Source of the DNA: Echinarachnius parma
Taxonomy: Eukaryota > Echinodermata > Echinoidea > Clypeasteroida > Echinarachniidae
DNA length: 64,000 bases
Assembly (NCBI GenBank): GCA_037951105.1
Contig: JBAMJV010005475.1
Span: 30,196 to 94,195, forward strand
Reading direction: 5' to 3'
This document shows positions 11,601 through 26,000 of this stretch, piece after piece. A model generated the notes under the pieces. That model was not told the DNA's origin, did no database searches, and saw nothing but the letters and a program-made list of their open reading frames with translations. The position numbers were made by a program, and so were the translations under genes. The number at the start of each line of letters is the position of its first letter. The stretch's first letter is position 1.

Positions 11601-14600
11601 AATCAAAGAAGCAATATTTGTTCAACATATTGCCTTTGTCCCGACGAAAAAAGACCAACTGGATCATTCACAATCACTTTAGTACTAAATAAGGTAACAG
11701 TTCTTGATCGAATCTGCCGCCAGTGGGACCTATCCCAGCATGCAATTTTCGTGACGTCGATGCCTCACTTTGCTGCCAATACAAAGCAAAGTGAGGCTGG
11801 CGCGTCACGCGACCACGTGATAAAAATCGGAAGCGTACAGAAAATAGACGATGAATATCAAAAATTGAGTATAAATCATCCTGATAGGATATTTTTTTTG
11901 ATAAAAATATATTACCAATGAGTAATTTTTTTAGATTCTGGTACATTAATTTAGAAATCGTCCGAACCATCCCTTTAAACATGTGAGGTAGTAAACTAAT
12001 GGGTCTGTAATTCTTTCGTATCTCCTTTTTTGAACAGTATAATAACTTTAGATGCATTCCACTGGGTAGGAACTTGTGCCAGTTGAAGTATCCTGTTGAA
12101 CAATTTTGTCAATATGTTGACAGGACTCTCTCTTTTCAGCTTCAATATGTCAGCAGTTAACTGGTCCTCTCCTTTCCTTTCTTCATGTGATCTAGAGCTT
12201 TCTGCACTTCTTCTTTCTGAATGGGTGGTACACTGTCTGCTTTTTTATTCCAGTTTTCTTCTGTTCTCCAAGCTGGTCTATCAGTATTGTACAGTTCTCT
12301 ATATAATTCCTCAATGGTTTCTATGATTTTAGCTTTGTCGTTAACTTATGTCCCATCGTTTGTGTTCAGTAATGATACGAGCTTTTTTTCCTCCCTCCAA
12401 TTTTGTTTTGATGATTTTGGGCCCTTTATTACTTTCCAGCACCTCTTCCACCATCTTGGTCCTGTGTTGTATTTTTTGCTGCTTCTCATCTTGCGGATTG
12501 TCTTGTTTAGTTCTGTATACTCGATCTGGTTTCGTGCAGATGTCTGTCTGAAGGGTTTAAGAGCTCTTCTCTTTTCGTTCATTTTTCGAATATCTTCCAC
12601 GCTTCTGTTGTTTGTGTTTACTATCTCTTTTTTTAACCTTTATCTAGCTTATCTGCTTCCTCCATGTCCATAATCGTACTCGTTACTTGTTCAACTGCAT
12701 CATCAAGTGGCTCATCTCCTACTAAGTCTTCTAGAATTGAGAATCTATTCTCTAGTTCAAATTGGAATTGATGTTGCTTTTTGGAAAGCTTTCCCATGTC
12801 AATATGTCTTTCCTTGATATCTTCATTCTTCTTATCCTTTCCATCTTCTTATTAATCCTTACTTTTGCTCTAACAAATCTGTGGTCACTGCCTGTGTCGA
12901 CCTTTGGTTTAACCTCTACATCCATCAATATTCTCTTGTGGTCAATAAGTTTATAACTTTTTTGTAGTCTCGCTATTTCAATGCTTTATCTATATGATAC
13001 ATGTATTATATACTTTGTGTTTTTAAGATTGAAATGAATACACGAACTTGAACTTGAACTTGAACTTGAACTTGAATCAATCATAATAATTATGGGTTGC
13101 TGCATTAGGTTTTCCCCATGTCCAAATATTTGTCTTTTGGTTTCATAAAGCATATATTGCCAATCACCATGTTTCTGCTTGCAACATATTTTAGAAGCCT
13201 TTCTCCTCTCTCGTTCCGGTCACCTATCCCAAATGGACCTACACCATTCTCTGCATCATCTTTTCTCACGTCTACTTTTGTGTTGCTTATTAATTTATAG
13301 TTTCAAATATGCCATTCGGTCTGAATTACTTTCAATGTCCTTATTAACAAGAAATCCTATTCCAGAGGTTTAGTGGTCTTCAAGGAGGGTGTGTAGGTCT
13401 TCTTCTGACCTCAGCGTTCTCACATTGTAAGTGCAAATACATAAATCTGTGTGGTTCCTGATGATACCATTCTCAGAGCTGACTCGTCGTCCATGCGGCT
13501 TTGGACCCAACTCGTCATACTTTGGCTTGGCACCAGAAGGATCACCATTCGCCGATTTCCTAGCTCTACCAGTACCTATAGACATGGTAGAGCTGGGCCC
13601 GTTTTTGCCTTGGGCATTACGACCTCTTTTTGTCTGTTTCCATGTTGGAGGATATTTGCCTACTCTGCCGCACTGCATGGTGAATTGGTAGAGGCTTAAT
13701 GAGCTCATTGGCCTCCTGTCGGATCTAAAGGAACTCTTAATATCTTGGGTTTGGTGCATCGAAAAGCGTACTGATTCCTGAACATATGAACATTTAGAGG
13801 GGAATGTAACAAATCCGAATATGTGACCCGTCCTACGTAGAAGAACCAAAAGTTGACAAAGTTGATTTTCTGGATTTGTATTTAGTTCGATTCAGCAATA
13901 TCTATGCTTTAATATGATATAAAGTTTGTCTCATAATGATTCTGCAACGCGGAGTTATTGACGCTTTTCTAAGGCAAATATTCAACGGTCTGGAAATAAG
14001 ATGCCGAGAAAATAGCTCAAGAAACTTTACATCCATTTCGAAAGTGAAATTAGCGTTTTAAGCAGGCCATAAATGAACCGATTGCATGAATAGAATGTCG
14101 TAGCAACCTTTATTCAATTTTCTTGAAAACTTGCATATCAGTAAATATGTTTGATATACACCTTCCCTCCAGAAACTGCTGAATATTATCCATGCATTGT
14201 AGAGATATGAACAGATTTAATTACAATTTAAGTGGGTGGAACGATAAACTGTACACATCGAGCACATGATACAATAGCGAGCACTTTCAGGTAACAAAAG
14301 GGGCTCCGCTCTGGCTCTGGTTATTGTTCGATTAATCGGTATTGACTGGCAGTTTGATTTTAGGAATGCAAACTTGCGTCTGGTGCGTAATGTAAAAATT
14401 ATTACAAAGAACAGTATGTTGATACGTGAAAAGTAAAACGGGGTCTCGAAGCTAGACATTTTGGAGGGGGAGGCCCCAGGTACCAAAGGGGGAGGGGGGG
14501 GGGGGGGGATCCGTTGGTACAGGGTTTGTTTTCGTTCTTTTGGCGGGGATGCCCGGGGATGTTCCTTAGAAAATTTTGAAACAGGTGTCTAAGTAACGGA

Positions 14601-17600
14601 GGCGAGCCTCGGTCAACTTCAATATGAGGGTATATAAAAGAGTGGGATTGTGCTTTAGCCAACTTAAAACAAGCTCTAAATAGTGTTTTCTGTTTGGTTT
14701 CAGGGGCCGCGAAACCGGGGGGGGGGGGGGGGGGTGTGGGGCTGTATTTAAAACAAAGAAATATATAAGCACAAAATAATAATTATAATAACAACCTTAA
14801 TGTGGTCAGCCCCCCACCCCCACTTTCAAAACCTTTCCGCAGCCCCTTGGCTTTGCTGGAAGTGAGATTCATGAGCGAAGCTCATACAAGTACTCGTCGG
14901 TCGTTGTTGTTTTATTTATTTATTTATTTTTTGGTGGTGTGGGGGGGGGGGGGGGGGAGGGTATGCCTTATTATAAAATTATTATGAACTACTTAAATAT
15001 TTAGTACGACAAATTAATTCTACATACGATTAATGAATGTTATGTTACAGGGCCCAATTCTTTAATCTATATAATACTCACACTCAACCAGTGGTGTACA
15101 TAGTGTATTAGGTTGGAGGGGGGGGGGGGGGGGAGGGGGTGGGAGTGCAGTTAATTGGATAGGACTTGGGTCGTATTGTCATAAACATATTTGGTCAAAC
15201 TCAATAGGGCCACTATACAATGGAGGCCATTTGGATTACTAATCTCCGTGCAAGCGGCGGCGCAGTCAATAGAGATTAAAGAATCTCGATGTGCGCTGGC
15301 CGCTCTTGACAGCTACCGAGATTCCAACTTAGCACAAAGGGGCGGAGGCGGAGGCGGAGCTTAATATCGATCGCTTTTAGTGGCAAATAATTTTGGAACG
15401 CAAACTTTTCAAACCTGCAAAAAACATGCTTCAAAACTCTGCTTAATTTTTACCTTTCCACTGGATATTTTTACTGGATATTTTGCGTACCGGTAGAACA
15501 GATATCAGGGAAATGCATGAGGCAATAATATTTGTTTTCACTTTTTCATGCAATTTCAAATCAATCGTGATTTCTGAGGTTCGACATTATGCGACTTCTG
15601 GCTCCCCTGAGGATGGCGAGACACATATATGAGTCTGCCGGGGTCTTCCCGGGGACAAAAGGCTTCTTTGCGCCTCCAAAATATGGCCCCTGGGAATTAC
15701 CCCATTAGGTGATTAATAATAATAATAATAATATGAAAATGCGCTACTATAAATATATACTCTACTGCGCTTAAATAATTGATTTCCACCATCGTGGTAA
15801 TCAACTCGGTCACATTCTTATCAGTTTCTGACAGTTTTATCACTGCTGTCAACAATCCCAGCCGTGTTAACTGCCCCCGAGGCCCAGTTCTATCACAGAG
15901 AGAGGGGCTAGTGATAAGAAAGTGCCAACCCTGATCAAAATCTACTGGATGCAGGCTTGAGAGCTCAGAAATCACACCGCAGTTCAGGCCCTCAGAATGA
16001 GATTTTCACCTAACAGCAAAATCACGTCATGCGATGCTTCTATTTTGTGCGAATGTATACCGTGTTAATCAATTATCACTCACTGCGGGGTCAGCGAATC
16101 GAGAACAAAAGAAACAAAACACGTTCTTCAGACATTTTTCTTTGGCTGTTTTGAAAGACGAAATAAACGTTTAACGCATTCAAGATACCATATATTTGAA
16201 TTTGTTACATTCCCCTCTAAATGTTCATATGTTCAGAAATCAGTACGCTTTTCGATGCACCAAACCCCTCTGGGCTTCCGGTCTACAGGCTGGTGTGTGA
16301 GCGAGTGAGTGTGTGTATGCGTGTGTGTGTTCCTATGAGTGTTTGTTTTCTCTGTGTGTGCGCACCCGTGTGTTTTTTTTTTCGTGTGTTTATGTAATTT
16401 ATTTAGTAAATAGAAAAACGAAGTACGTGTGTCTGTGTTTGTGTGCATTAGGTGCCTTTCATTAGCCGTGTCATTATGTTTCATTTTAAATATCTCAAAT
16501 TCTTCTTGAAAAGCTATCGTATTTTGTCTGGTCATAATGGAGGCTTCGATAAAAGGGAACAGATAATTTCTGCCCCTGGGAATTAAAGGAATGTAGAGAA
16601 AACAATGAATGGAAAAATATAAAGACGTCGCTGTCAAGATAGTTGAGAAAAGTCAAGTAAACATTCCCATTATGGGGCATTTGCATCAGGCGGGATCGGG
16701 AATCTACAGAGGATAACCCACAGCCCATACAATTACACTAAGATGGTAATACCAAGAGCCCTTTTACACGAGTGATTGCAATCATGATTGGAATCATGTG
16801 ATTCGCGATTCGCGATTCTAGTTTGCTTTCACACGGTCAAAAAATACCGTGATGGAGTGAAAAATGATTCCAATCGTGATTGCAATCACGACGTGGCCAC
16901 CGTGTGAAACCCCTCCAAGTCGAGCATCACCCGATCGTGCTATCATATTGGAATGGTACGAATAACAATAACAATCAGGGGGCAACACGTGATAATGCGA
17001 TGCACAAAGAAACAAATACTAAAACAGAACGGAATAAGAACAAATGAAGGACTAAAACAGATAGGTATATGATTTGTGTTATCAGTTTAATTTTAACAAA
17101 CTTAGGCCTACACGTACATGTTAAACATGCCAAACTGAATTTTAATAACCCTGCACCATTACAGTACAAACTAATAGTTATAACTCCACCATGCTCGAAA
17201 GGTATACACAATAACATATGACTAAGTAAAAACCCTGTTATCATTCAAAAAGAGCCGTTACAACTAAAGAGGGCGCTCTAAAAAAACCCTCATTGGTTTC
17301 AACCATTTTTGATATTTATTTTTTAAAGGCTGATTCAAAAATTTTGTAGTATTGCGGGGTTCCACAATAATTAGAAATGGTTATAATTATGGATATTTCA
17401 GTTGTTTCTGAACTGATTTTGGTCAAATAAAGTTGATTCTGTCAGTAAAATGTATGCTCTTTCAAATTTGACACTCAGTTTTTCATTACCTCACAAAAAT
17501 ATTTCTTGTAGCGCCCTCTATATCAAAACTGAACTATCCGTTTAACATTTATATTATTGATGAAAACGGCCCTGTAATTTAGCCATTTACATGTGTTTCT

Positions 17601-18900
17601 ACCATTTCATCGTTGAATTAAAACTGTTGGTTTTTTAATAACTTAAAAGCTTTAGTTCCGAAAAAATTTGTTTGATCAAAACTTACTGTATTTTCTGTTT
17701 AAATTTCGGTTTCGTAAATCAGACGCACAGTGCCTTCTTGCGAACATCGTACGCACAGCTGTGACACAGCTCCGTTCAACGTTCACCCACGAGTTGGAAG
17801 GGATGCTCCCCAGGGAGTGGAGATGGTGGGCACAATGTGGGCTGGTTTGCATTGTTTCCTATGACCGGGGTAATAATAGTGTAAAGCGCTTAGAGATGAG
17901 AATTGTATCATATTAGGCGCTATATAATCGATGAACCTATTATTAGCATTATTATTTGTTTTTTCTTTCTAATTTTGCAATTTCCAGCGATCACGGAACA
18001 TGATGAAATGACAGATGTTGACCAGATTAGTTTACATATGAGCCAAAACGAGAAAGCTACGCACGATGGGTAGGATGGAATAATTCGATTTATGTTTTTC
18101 TAAGCGTATAATATGCCTGATAATGTGACGAGTCTAATGAATGTGTTGATAATTATACAGTTATGTTTATTAATACCATTTTTTGTATTAAATTTTGATT
18201 TGTAAAAGTTTGATTTGTAAAATAATTGTCTGATTGAGCCTATTTGGTCAAAATCTGTAATAATGGCATGTTTGTATTAAATATCCATTGTCTTATATCA
18301 ATGTGCCTCATTGACAAACACTTTAATAAAAAATTATCTATTATTAATAATAATGTTAAGATAAATTGTTGATTTATATAGCGCATATCACGATTAATAA
18401 TCATCTATATTTATTAGCGCTTTATCGTTCTGTAGTACATACTGTTGCTTCGTTGGTGCATCGTATTATATCAACAAAATATAAAATCAATGAATAAATC
18501 ATACTAGAAAGGTCGCTCGATTAATTTAATACCGAAACCATTATTGTATTGATTTTCATTGTTTTGTTTGTATTCTAAAGTGTACATTTTATTGTTTTAA
18601 TTGTATACAGGGCGTCTTGGTAGATCAGTTGTTTTACTGAAAGGGCAAACCTGTTGAAATAAAAACGTGAATAAATAATAAACAAATAAATAAATCATTA
18701 ATTTTTCATTCGTGTTCAGCGAAAACGGACATGTATCGTCAAAACTGATCTACGGGCGCATCAAATTCGGAGGGTCAAGGGATGATTACCATGACATATC
18801 GGAACACACAGCCGAGGTAAGTTATTGAGATGTGTTGAGATGATAGTATTGATAATAATAGTGATTATGATAATAATAATAGTAATAATAATAATAAATG

Positions 18901-18967
<67 letters not shown>

Positions 18968-20456
18968 TGATAATAATACCTGCCAATTGCAGAATGCGAA
19001 TTTATTTTCAACTTCTGCCATGGACCGGGGTTTCAACCCTTCTTTGTAACATTCGATTGATTTGAATAAATAAAGATGATTTATATATATATATAATATT
19101 AGAAGTAGTAGTAATAATAATAATAATAATAAGTATAATAATAATCATAATCATAATCATAATCAATATCATAATCATCATAATAATAGTAATAATAATG
19201 ATAATAATGATGATAATGGTAATAATAATAATAATAATAAATATGATCATTATATTGATAATTAAAACAAAAAGGATAATGATTTCGTGACAAATTATTA
19301 CATACCAGGTATCGAGTGAACTGTTGCATTTTTAATTTTTTTTTAAAATGTAAGGTCCAAATGTGAATAATAGCCCACCAGAGTGTTATTGTGACTTTAG
19401 AGGGCCAATCAAATGGTCCACTGCATTTATCTCAAAAAGTAAAATTAAACCAAAATATATATATATATATATATATATATCAATACTAAAAACTACTTTA
19501 ACAGGAGGTGAACATGCGCACGGCCTTTAAATGATTGAAGACCAATGGTTGTTATGTTGCCAACAATATGATCTGGAAGAGTGTTCCATGTTCGAATAGC
19601 CGAGTGAATAAAACTTCTATCCAGAGTGTATGTTCGAGCATCAGGAATGGTGAGTGCGTGGTCTGGCAAGGATGTGCTGTACCTAGTCACACGCCGTCTA
19701 TCCAGAGGAGGAGGAAGCATATCAGCCAGGTCTTGTGGGCAGATTCTAGTGTGCATTTTGAGTGGTTGATGGGGCGTTTGTCCAGCATAGGCAGGCATAC
19801 TCCATAATGCTCCTGACTTGTGACTTGTAGACAGTAGATCTGCCTGTAGTGTCTAGCTTGCCAGCAACTCTCACCAGAGCTCCTAGTTTCTGTCCAGCTC
19901 TGGTGGCGATAGCTGAAATGTGTTTGGACCAAGAGAGCTTGTATGTACCTTTATCAATTTCTTGTATGCCGATTTTTACCCCTTCTTTCTTTTCAAATTG
20001 CTCACAGTTCGTTAAAATCAGTGCAAGCACGAAGCCCGAGGAGGTGCTAGAATTCATGCGAGATAAATGGGGGATCAAGACCCCGGAGGTGTTAATCGCC
20101 GTGACGGGAGGGGCGAACGACTTCCCCCTCAAGGGGAACTGCAGGGAGTTCTTTCGGCGCAAGTTGATTGGCAAGGCCCTGAAAACAGGTGAACATTCAC
20201 ATATTCACTGATATTATTATAGGCCTATTGTTATCTTATTATTATTGTTATTATTATTATTACCATTATTATTATAATCATTATTATTATTATCATCATC
20301 ATCATCATCATCATCATCATTAGTATTTGTATTATTATTAGTATTAATATTAGTATTATTAGTATTAGTATTAGTACTAGTACTATTAGTAGTAGTAGTA
20401 TTATTAGAGGTAGTATTATTACTATTATTATTACTATTAGTATTATTATTAGTATT

Positions 20457-20490
<34 letters not shown>

Positions 20491-21090
20491 GTAGTAGTAG
20501 TAGTAGTAGTAGGTAGTAGGTAGTAGTACTATTAGTAGTCCAATTGTATCATCGTAATCATCGTAATAATGTTTAGTATAATTATTTCAAACATATCATG
20601 AAGGTTTTATTGCACATGATTTACAGCTATTAGGTTAAATCGTACAATTAAAAAGGAATGATTTTAATACCAAACCAGACTAATGAGGGAGGGGGGGATG
20701 ATTTCACACAAGTCCAGGCTAGAGGCAATTTCTATTTCTTTCTCTTTCCTGTATTAATCGTCAAATCAATGAATAGATACACTAAATTAATTTATCAAAT
20801 CATACACATTAATACAGGTGCGTGGATAGTATCTGGCGGCACATACTGTGGTGTGATGAAGCACGTGGGTGAGGCGGTCCAGGCGTATGGTCAGCGGGCC
20901 ACCATGACCAGTAGTGGAGTGACCATAGGAATCGCCACATGGAACACACTGTACAACAAAGCTGACATGATGACACATCTACATCAGCACGCGGTAAGGC
21001 CTTTTCCCCGAATTTTTCATTCCGTGTTTCACCTGAAAAGCATGATTGATTGATTGATTGATTGAGTGATTGATTGATTGATTGATTGAA

Positions 21091-21134
<44 letters not shown>

Positions 21135-21328
21135 CGATTGATTGATTGATTGATTGACTAATGATTGATAGATTGATTGATTGATTGATTGATTTACTGA
21201 TGATTGATTGATTGATTGGTTGATTGATTGATTGACTGATTGATTGATTGCCTAATGATTGATAGATTGATTAATTGATTGATTGATTGATTTACTGATG
21301 ATTGATTGATTGATTTATTGATTTACTG

Positions 21329-21394
<66 letters not shown>

Positions 21395-22893
21395 CATTCA
21401 TTCATTCATTGGTTCATTCATCCATTGATACAACGATAATTTCTATTCCGGTTTATTCGAACAACGCACGAACAGATTACGTCTGATTTCGTCTATAATG
21501 TCATGGAGCGAAAGTCCCTCCCTAAGAGCACATCATGTCTCGACCCAAACCACTCTCACTTCATCCTGGTCGACAGCGGGAAGGATGAATTCGGAGGCGA
21601 GGTCAACTTCAGGAACGATTTCATCAACTACCTCTCCAAGCAAACACGAGTCAGTAAGTAATCCATGTTTCGAGAGTCTATTTCACCCATATCACCATTT
21701 ATATTGATATTATAACAACGAGATATGGGCCTATAATATATTCCTCCTTCCCCCAGACGACACTGATATATTTCATTCACATACAATTTCTAAATACTCT
21801 CATTGAAACTTTGAATTATGAATTAGATGAATTATCTATTTGGTTTAGATGCAATAAAATATCTTTAAATATAAATAAAACCAACTTTATATATTCTAAG
21901 AGTTTGCACTCTACACCCGAAGGATAGAAATCTCCAAGTTGATTTCTATCCTTCGGGTTTATGTCAGGTTTATAATAGCTTCTGACCATTCGAGCAATGA
22001 AAGTTAAGGGGTTTCTGGGACGAACACCGGACAAAGGGTTTTCTATAGCTCAGTCGGTAAGAGTGCCGGTCTAGCAATCCGGAGGTCTCGGGTTCGAATC
22101 CTGCTGGAATCCCATTTTCTTTGCTCTTTTTTTAGTCAAGAATATATTTAAACTGGGTAATATAATCACTGAAACTGCTCAACAGTATGGTCTCCTGACG
22201 ACGGACAGTCAACCTGTTCGAAACGTCGAGCCCCCTCTACCACCCACTCTCTCCTTACAATAACTATACCGGCGCTGTAGCTCTTATTAGAACTACAAGC
22301 TCAAGAAAGAATACCAACAGTCCATTCCAGGACTCTATATACAATCCTCTCCTCTTACATGGTGCAACCGCAAACCACACGTATAAGTATGGTCTTGTTG
22401 CCTAAAATATAGAGAATCGTAATAATTATATGATAAACATTTAATTATTAATACAGAAAAAGTAAAAAATGTCCGTGCGCTTTCCATGATAACTTTTGGT
22501 ACTTATTATTGAAAATTGATAACTGTACATTTTTTTTTTAATCATTAGCATTAAATTCCCCGTGCAAAAGGGGGCAAAAGGAAGGGTGTGATTCGGGGCA
22601 GCCTTCACTGCACTAATTCATTATCGTTTTCCCAGAATTCAACGTCTGCGTTCTTCTGGAAGGCGGTTTCCAATCGCTGAAGACCGTCCAGATTGCTGCG
22701 AGTGTGGGAACACCTGTAGTTGTCATCGGAGGGACAGGTCGACTAGCAAAACTCCTCTCCGAAGTCTTCGATGCTTACGCGTGAGTACATTTAAATATGT
22801 TTTGTCTCACAGAAAGCAACAAATGTGAATTTTTAATCATAAACTCGTGTTTTGGTTTTAAATGATTATTTGAATTTATTTATTATTATTATT

Positions 22894-22926
<33 letters not shown>

Positions 22927-23017
22927 TGTACTATTATTATTATTTGTGCTATTATTGTTATTATTATTATTTTTGTTATTATTATTATTATTATAAAAAA
23001 AAAAAAAATGTATTATT

Positions 23018-23048
<31 letters not shown>

Positions 23049-26000
23049 TTTGGGGGAGGGGATTCGTGGTGACCGAGACCGAGGTCGATAAAAAGTGGAC
23101 CTTTCTGCACGTCGTATTCTTCATCGTAGTCGTCCTCGTCGTGGCCGTTCTTGTCGTAGTCGTCATAGTAGTAGAAGCAGTATGGTAATAAAACTAATAA
23201 TGTAGTTTTTTAATTTGTATGATTATCTGTGTGTGTGTATTGATATTTGCAGAATGCAAAAACCTTGGAGAGAGATGGTGGTCCGAGAAGCGGACAATAT
23301 CTTGACAGTCGCCCGAAAATACTTCAACCATGAAGCCGTGGTCGATCTCGTCAAGAAAAGCCTCGAGTACAAGAACAAGTTCTCCTTCTGTCGTATCGGC
23401 CATGATCCCAACATGCAGGACAAGATCCTAGGCGCTCTGCTGCGAGGTAAATTCAATTCAAGTCAAAATTCACACACACAAAACAAATAGTGTAAGGTGG
23501 TCGGATAAGTACAGGGGAGAAGGGGGAGAGTGGGGGGGGGGGGGGGGGGGAGGATCATGAATGTATGAGAGTTATCAAATACCTCCGGCCAGTTGCGTAC
23601 TCAGGATTTTGTTAAGGGGGGGGGGGGGGTTATATCGTCGACCAAACTTTTCGAGGGGGTGTCGTGAGGATTTTCGAGGGGGGATGTCGGTGAAGATTTT
23701 TCGAGGGGGGGGGGGGTGTAAGTGAAGATTTGTTTCGAGGGATGGGGTGGGGGTTGTCGGTGAAGATTTTTCGAGGGGGGGTCCGAGATCCATCACAAAT
23801 TTAGACTGAGACCACTTGGTTTTCGGGGGCCGAGACCACTGGTTATGATGGTCTAGACCACTAAAAAGTGGCCTCGAGACCACTTAAATTTTGTAAAGGG
23901 GAGGGGGAGGGGGGTGTTAAAAAGAAATGGAAGATTGAATCGGATTTTAACTATCCACTGGATAGTCATAATCGTGTACAAAATCAGTGCAATGAGTTGG
24001 TGAATATCAATTTGCATTTTCGCTTATTTCTCGACCATGATAATAACATTAACATGATTAATGTAACGTCAAATGTTCACACATTACTCAGTGGACATAT
24101 CAGATCACAACATACTCTGTTTGCATATGTCAACAAATTTACTAGATCTCTTTAGATATATATTGTACGTTCAAGCCAAATAACAGTATTGGGTAAAGTT
24201 ACCGAAAGCATGTTAATCGATCAATATTGTTGAAATAACATAACAAAGAGGCTTGTGTCGTAAAGTCCGAATGCTATGCTGATATGTATTAGTTGAAACT
24301 CACAATTTCAAAACTTAGTCTCCTATCCCTTTTGTAATTCTCTTCCCGTCTCCTCTCCTCTTTTATTTTCTTTATCTTCCAATCTCTTACAATCGTATTT
24401 TTTAGATAATGTACGTATGTTCATTGTTAATTTAGCCAATTACCATGGCCTACTCTCTGTTCATTTTGTTACCTAAGTATAATATTGATTATATTGTTGA
24501 TAATTTATAGGAGACCTACAATCTACAAGCATTGCGCTTTTTAGTAGACCTCCTTTTTCCAATCTGTATACCAATATTCATTGTAAACTTGTATCTTGTT
24601 TGTTATTGGAAATAAACGATCATTCATTCATTCATCTTTTCAGACTCAAAAGCTGGATGGAAGATTCAGCTGAGGTTAGCATTGATATGGAACAGCCCGG
24701 GTATTGCAAGGGACATCCTCAAAGATGAAGACCACGATTCATGGGCTGTGAGTTCGAAAAATTAGAAAAATGATACATGTATATATAGGTTTTCTCTGCC
24801 AATTTCGTAAGCTTCTTTTCATTCGTTGTGATAAGTGTGTCATTCAATTTCGCAAAGTTGTGGTGAAGGCTTGCAATTGTGGTTCAAAATTGCATTTTGT
24901 TCATGCGATGTAGCTCTTCGGTCAAGTGATTTACCACTTTTAGCATTCAATTAAAAAAACACGCTATTTGCATTCAATTTCGCCAACAGATTTCACGGAA
25001 TTTCGCGAAATTGAACGGGAGGCTTGCAATTGTGGTTCAAAATTGCATTTTGTTCATGCGATTTAGCTCTTCGGTCAAGTGATTTACCACTTTTAGCATT
25101 CGATTACAAAAACACGCTATTTGCATTCAATTTCGCCAACAGATTTCACGGAATTTCGCGAAATTGAACTGAAGGCTTGCAATTGTGGTTCAAAATTGCA
25201 TTTTGTTCATGCGATTTAGCTCTTCGGTCAAGTGATTTACCACTTTTTATCATTCAATTGAAAAAACCCGCTATTTGCATTCAGTTTCACCAACAGATTT
25301 CACGGAAGTCGGTATTACGTAATCACGAATTTTCTCGCTTTTAGTTGAATGCCAATTTTACGAAATAGAATCACGTTTTAAATCGGATGCAAACGAAATG
25401 TTTTCGAATGATCGTTATATGAATTCGAATGCTAAAAAAAGAATTTTGACTGCGAAATACAGCTGTGGTGACAAAATCGGCGAAATTGAATGCACACAAA
25501 ATTAATTCGTGTGGCCAACTTACGAAATTGACCGAGAAATCATATATACTTCTATGAGTGAAAACGAAACAGCGAGGCATGACAAAACCGCAATTATTTT
25601 GGTCGATTGGTCAGAAATGTAATATATTCCATGGGTTATTGCACAAAGAAAAGTTGTCCTTATCCATGCATGACTCCTGTCGTGCAACCGGATGGTTTAA
25701 TCTCTTTCCGACCCGCAACATATTATTATGTGCACAATCTTTAATCCCAAGGGAGCATTCAACTTTATTGTTTGTATATACATGTCCTGTCTTGCAGTGC
25801 GATGATGTAGTCAATTTCCAGTCCACATACATCATGTGCATTATGTGCACCACTTGGATGTGGTGTGGCAAGATTGGTAGAGCGCAAGCTTTCGAAATCG
25901 TGAGATCCCGAGTTCGAACCCAGTGTATGCCCACCGCATTTGTCCTTCAGCAAGACAATAAATCCACAATGCAGCTGCTCTCTACCCAGGTGTATAAATG

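Larger units (their letters stand above)
11085..13850 (-). mobile_element. RTE/BovB-like LINE, decayed, with nested insertions
   Basis: Read on the - strand. The 5' part (around 13370-13560) has ICTYNVRTL, the start of an APE endonuclease. Around 11990-12060 the frame has YRPISLL of the reverse transcriptase. Around 11080-11550 one reads [30 protein letters not shown] and RFADDIML, the characteristic RTE series. Several stops and frameshifts interrupt it. A TTAA MITE (11565-11978) splits the reverse-transcriptase region and another insertion with a hexanucleotide tail lies at about 12950-13095. Not functional. Confidence 0.85.

Noticed and set aside
16233-16637. 134-codon - strand frame
   Set aside because: Includes a CA/TG microsatellite (His-Thr repeats) and an RTE-related end; not a gene.
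19493-20174. Two - strand frames as a protein gene
   Set aside because: They read as the end of a LINE reverse transcriptase with a frameshift, and the upper part is the antisense of TRPM exon 4.
24846-25315. CRISPR-like array
   Set aside because: The repeated units are 153 bp head to tail without spacers and lie in a eukaryotic intron.
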